Shown one piece after another: positions 12,672-14,623 of a DNA stretch of 14,623 bases (position 1 is its first letter; every line of letters begins with the position of its first letter). The stretch is from Natrinema soli (GTDB taxonomy: Archaea; Halobacteriota; Halobacteria; Halobacteriales; Natrialbaceae): contig NZ_JAQIVI010000821.1 in NCBI RefSeq assembly GCF_028618695.1, positions 1 through 14,623 on the forward strand, in the 5' to 3' direction. Both the position numbers and the translations under genes were made by a program. Under the pieces are notes generated by a model. That model saw only the letters and a list, made by a program, of their open reading frames with translations, was not told the origin of the DNA and made no database searches.

Positions 12672-13541
12672 CTACGCGAGCGCGTCCTCGAGCCGGTCGA
12701 TCAGTTCCTCGTTGCCGACGTGAACCGGCGTCCGATCGTGAAGATCGTCGGGCTCGACGGTCAGTAGCGACTGCGAGCCGTTCGAGGAGCGCCCGCCGGC
12801 CCGCTCGACGACGTAGCCGATCGGATTCCCCTCGAACTGCAGCCGAAGCTTGCCGTCCGACCGGGACTCGAGGCCCGGATAGCCGAAGGTGCCGCCGTAG
12901 GTGAGTACCTGATTGACGTCGCCGATCAGCGCGCCGCCGTAGCGGAGTTTGAGCTCCGATTCGATCTCGCGGGCGTACTCCCGGAAATCGTCGGGCCAGT
13001 CGGGGACCCGGCCGCCGAAGCCGTAGACGACCGGCTCATCGGGCAGGGCGAGATCGCGGTCGACGATCGTCCGCTCGCCGCCGGAGAGTTCGTACTCGGT
13101 GACGATGTCGTCGGTCGCGATCACCATTGTCGTGATCGGCCCGTAGAGGACGAAGCCGGCGGCGACGAGGGTATCACCGCGAGCGGGAAGCGCGGCGTCG
13201 TAGACGCCGAAAATCGTTCCCATCGTGTTGTTCGATTTGAGATTCGAGGAGCCGTCGAGGGGATCCACTGCGACGGCGTACGCGCCGGTCGACGACGGGT
13301 CGTCGCCGCAGTCGACGACGGCGGCGCGCTCCTCGCTGGCGTACTGGCCGATGCCGTCTATCTCGGCGATGCGATCGCCCAGCAACTCGTCGGCCCAGAC
13401 GTCGGCCTCGGCCTGGGTCTCGCCGCTGGGGTTCTCCTCGTCGACCGTCCCGCGGCGGCCGATCAGTCCCTGGCGGATCTCCGTCGCCGAGCGGCTGATC
13501 GTCGCCACGACGCTCTCGACGACTGGGTCGGAGACCGTCAT
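12672..13541 (-). CDS. fbp: Fructose-1,6-bisphosphatase, class I type
   Basis: A 289-residue cytoplasmic enzyme hydrolysing fructose 1,6-bisphosphate to fructose 6-phosphate, the committed step of gluconeogenesis. Class I FBPase signatures are present: the metal-binding YASEE (67-71) and VAVDPLDGSSN (90-100), a YGP motif (with Tyr153), KLRYGGALIGDVNQ in the sugar-phosphate region, and the C-terminal FEGNPIGYVVERAGG with SSNGSQSLL. Length is slightly short but usual for archaeal and chloroplast-like forms. An inositol monophosphatase is unlikely, because the full FBPase C-terminal motif is present. The ATG at 13541 comes one base after the aldolase stop, so the two genes form one operon driven from 14337. 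The stop overlaps no other gene. Confidence 0.93.
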   Translation of the reverse strand: MTVSDPVVESVVATISRSATEIRQGLIGRRGTVDEENPSGETQAEADVWADELLGDRIAEIDGIGQYASEERAAVVDCGDDPSSTGAYAVAVDPLDGSSNLKSNNTMGTIFGVYDAALPARGDTLVAAGFVLYGPITTMVIATDDIVTEYELSGGERTIVDRDLALPDEPVVYGFGGRVPDWPDDFREYAREIESELKLRYGGALIGDVNQVLTYGGTFGYPGLESRSDGKLRLQFEGNPIGYVVERAGGRSSNGSQSLLTVEPDDLHDRTPVHVGNEELIDRLEDALA

Positions 13542-13542
13542 C

Positions 13543-14337
13543 CTATTCGGTGGCCTCGAGCGCGGCGTCGGCGGTCGCCTCCTCGTAGATGACTGCCTCG
13601 AGCGCGTCGAGGATCCGCGTCGGATTCTCGCGCTGCCAGACGTTGCGGCCGACGGCGAGCCCGCTCGCGCCGGCGGTGACGGCGGACTCGACGGTCGAGC
13701 AGAAGTCGTAGTCGGAGGTCTTCGAGCCGCCGCTCATGACGACCTTCATGTCGCCCGCGGCCGTGCAGGCGTGTTCCATCGCCTCGGAGCTACCGGGGTA
13801 CTTGACCTTCGCAATGTCGGCGCCGATCTCGAGGGCGATGCGCGTGGCGTAGGAGATGGTGCTCGGCTTGGTGTCGTTCTTGAGTCCCTGTCCGCGCGGA
13901 TAGGACCACATGACGACGGGGAGGTCGTACTCGCGGGCCTTCTCCTGGACCCGACGGAACTCCTCGTACATCTCGACTTCGTGGTTCGATCCGCTGTAGA
14001 CGGTGAAGCCGACCGCGTCGGCACCGATCTCGGCCGCGTAGTCGACCGAGCAGTTGATCGCCGAGTCGGGCTCGCCCATCCACATGTTCGAGGTCCCGTT
14101 GAGTTTCACGAGGAGGTTGACGTCGTCCTCGTAGCTCGGATAGTAGCCCTCCGCGATCCCCTTCTGGACGGCGATCGACGTGACGGCGTCGTGCGTCGCC
14201 GTCTCGAAGACCGTCGACGGATCGAGTTTCTCCGGGACCGCCTCGAAGTCGACGGGGCCGTGCTCGAGCCCGTGGTCCATCGCCAGAATCAGTGACTTGC
14301 CGTCGCGAACGATCGGAGAGTCGTCGATCGGAATCAT
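13543..14337 (-). CDS. Class I fructose-bisphosphate aldolase, archaeal (DhnA) type
   Basis: A 264-residue TIM-barrel aldolase that joins dihydroxyacetone phosphate and glyceraldehyde 3-phosphate through a Schiff base. The motif AMDHGLEHGP (19-28) is typical. VMWSYPRG supplies Trp144 and Tyr146, and AKVKYPG supplies Lys177; these numbers equal those I recall for the Thermoproteus tenax enzyme. The phosphate-binding end has SGGSK and GLAVGRNVWQ (226-235). The same family includes 2-amino-3,7-dideoxy-threo-hept-6-ulosonate synthases for aromatic amino acids. The bisphosphatase gene one base downstream makes the sugar aldolase role much more likely. Start ATG 14337 is well supported: an ATTTATAG box is centred 27 bases upstream, implying a leaderless mRNA. 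Confidence 0.93.
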   Translation of the reverse strand: MIPIDDSPIVRDGKSLILAMDHGLEHGPVDFEAVPEKLDPSTVFETATHDAVTSIAVQKGIAEGYYPSYEDDVNLLVKLNGTSNMWMGEPDSAINCSVDYAAEIGADAVGFTVYSGSNHEVEMYEEFRRVQEKAREYDLPVVMWSYPRGQGLKNDTKPSTISYATRIALEIGADIAKVKYPGSSEAMEHACTAAGDMKVVMSGGSKTSDYDFCSTVESAVTAGASGLAVGRNVWQRENPTRILDALEAVIYEEATADAALEATE

Positions 14338-14345
14338 CTGTTAGA

Positions 14346-14360
14346 CGGTCCAACAGACCG
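14346..14360. promoter_or_regulatory. Inverted repeat at the aldolase transcription start
   Basis: CGGTC-CAACA-GACCG is an exact 5-bp inverted repeat between the TATA box and the ATG of the aldolase gene. That position would let a bound repressor block initiation. The arms are short and chance is possible. Confidence 0.35.
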
Positions 14361-14368
14361 CTATAAAT
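14361..14368 (-). promoter_or_regulatory. TATA box of the aldolase-bisphosphatase operon
   Basis: ATTTATAG on the minus strand, centred 27 bases before the ATG at 14337. This is a consensus-like archaeal TATA box at leaderless spacing. A second AT-rich palindrome, AATTAC-n11-GTAATT (14391-14413), lies just upstream and could bind a regulator. Confidence 0.75.
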
Positions 14369-14481
14369 CTCTGATGATCCGGGTTATAGAAATTACGTAC
14401 AAGAGTAGTAATTAGACTGTCGTTCGACCAGACGTCGTGTCAAAAACGTGCAGTTCGTTTCGACGGTGAAACCGAAACGGC

Positions 14482-14623
14482 CTACTCGAGCAGTTCGCGC
14501 GCGTTGTGACGCCACGTTCGGACGTGCAACACGTTCAGATCCAGGAGGCGTGCGACCGTCATCGCGTCCACCGTCGCCAGTCGTTCCGCCGAGCGGACGC
14601 CGGCCTCGGCCAGCGCGTCCGCG
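14482..14623 (-). CDS. C-terminal fragment, probable helix-hairpin-helix protein
   Basis: Only the last 46 codons and the TAG stop are in the window; the gene continues beyond the right edge. The fragment reads ADALAEAGVRSAERLATVDA followed by a second helical stretch with LLDLNVLHVRTW and ends NARELLE. The LAEAGV.S.E.LA pattern is that of helix-hairpin-helix modules of the Rad51/DUF4332 kind, which bind DNA or act as protein interaction units. Codon use is GC3-rich, as in real genes here. The family assignment is tentative because the main part is missing. It lies upstream of the aldolase on the same strand, but the 144-base gap with a strong promoter suggests separate transcription. Confidence 0.6.
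   Translation of the reverse strand, partial: ADALAEAGVRSAERLATVDAMTVARLLDLNVLHVRTWRHNARELLE

Noticed and set aside
13225..14295. 356-codon plus-strand frame across the bisphosphatase and aldolase genes
   Set aside because: It crosses two well-supported genes on the other strand and matches no family.
14391..14413. TrmB-type sugar-regulator site (TACT-N7/8-GAGTA)
   Set aside because: GAGTA is present at 14403-14407 but the required TACT half is not at the right spacing. Only the AATTAC/GTAATT dyad is reported.
1..14623. CRISPR arrays, tRNA/rRNA genes, prophage or defence genes
   Set aside because: I looked for spaced direct repeats, tRNA arms, transposases, integrases, nucleases and toxin pairs and saw none. 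The known gene content is metabolic and membrane-related.

Overview
The window is chromosomal DNA of a haloarchaeon. The DNA is GC-rich with strongly GC-biased third positions and very many CTCGAG Leu-Glu codon pairs. The proteins are acidic, secreted proteins carry twin-arginine signals, and several starts have a TATA-like box about 27 bases upstream, as in archaeal leaderless transcripts. Gene content resembles Natrialbales such as Natrinema or Haloterrigena, but that is an impression from family knowledge. The gene set is mostly chromosomal and metabolic: I see no transposase, integrase, CRISPR array, tRNA or rRNA gene.

Layout, left to right. 1-434 (-) is the N-terminal part of a CitE/HpcH-type CoA ester lyase. 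540-752 (-) is a small double-CPxCG zinc protein. 872-2272 (+) is an aldehyde dehydrogenase of the succinate-semialdehyde type. 2348-2734 (-) is a four-helix membrane protein and 2910-4373 (-) an erythromycin-esterase-family hydrolase. Divergent from the hydrolase is a tightly overlapping (+) trio: a MaoC-fold hydratase (4480-4965) and two membrane-anchored bacterial-PH-domain proteins (4962-5630, 5608-6243). Then come four (-) genes: a Tat lipoprotein ending in a degenerate cupredoxin-like domain (6329-7435), a DUF5658-like membrane protein (7545-7895), a DoxX-like membrane protein (8169-8561) and a large acyl-CoA carboxylase carboxyltransferase subunit (8685-10613).

A gene-poor stretch of about 550 bases follows (10614-11165). 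It holds an 84-bp near-symmetric palindrome whose arms look like two identical promoters facing outward, plus further inverted repeats. After it come a Tat-exported trypsin-fold protease (11166-12338, +) and a small two-helix membrane protein (12383-12643, +). On the minus strand a class I fructose-bisphosphate aldolase and fructose-1,6-bisphosphatase (14337 down to 12672) form a gluconeogenic operon with one base between the genes. The right edge cuts the C-terminal end of a probable helix-hairpin-helix protein.

Functional themes. The aldolase and bisphosphatase carry out consecutive steps from triose phosphates to fructose 6-phosphate. The CoA lyase, MaoC hydratase, aldehyde dehydrogenase and acyl-CoA carboxylase point to organic-acid and acyl-CoA metabolism, but they are not one operon. 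The features most worth follow-up are the palindromic divergent promoter-like element, the fused N-terminal domain and acidic insert of the carboxyltransferase, the lipoprotein with a lost copper site, and the MaoC-PH-PH operon.
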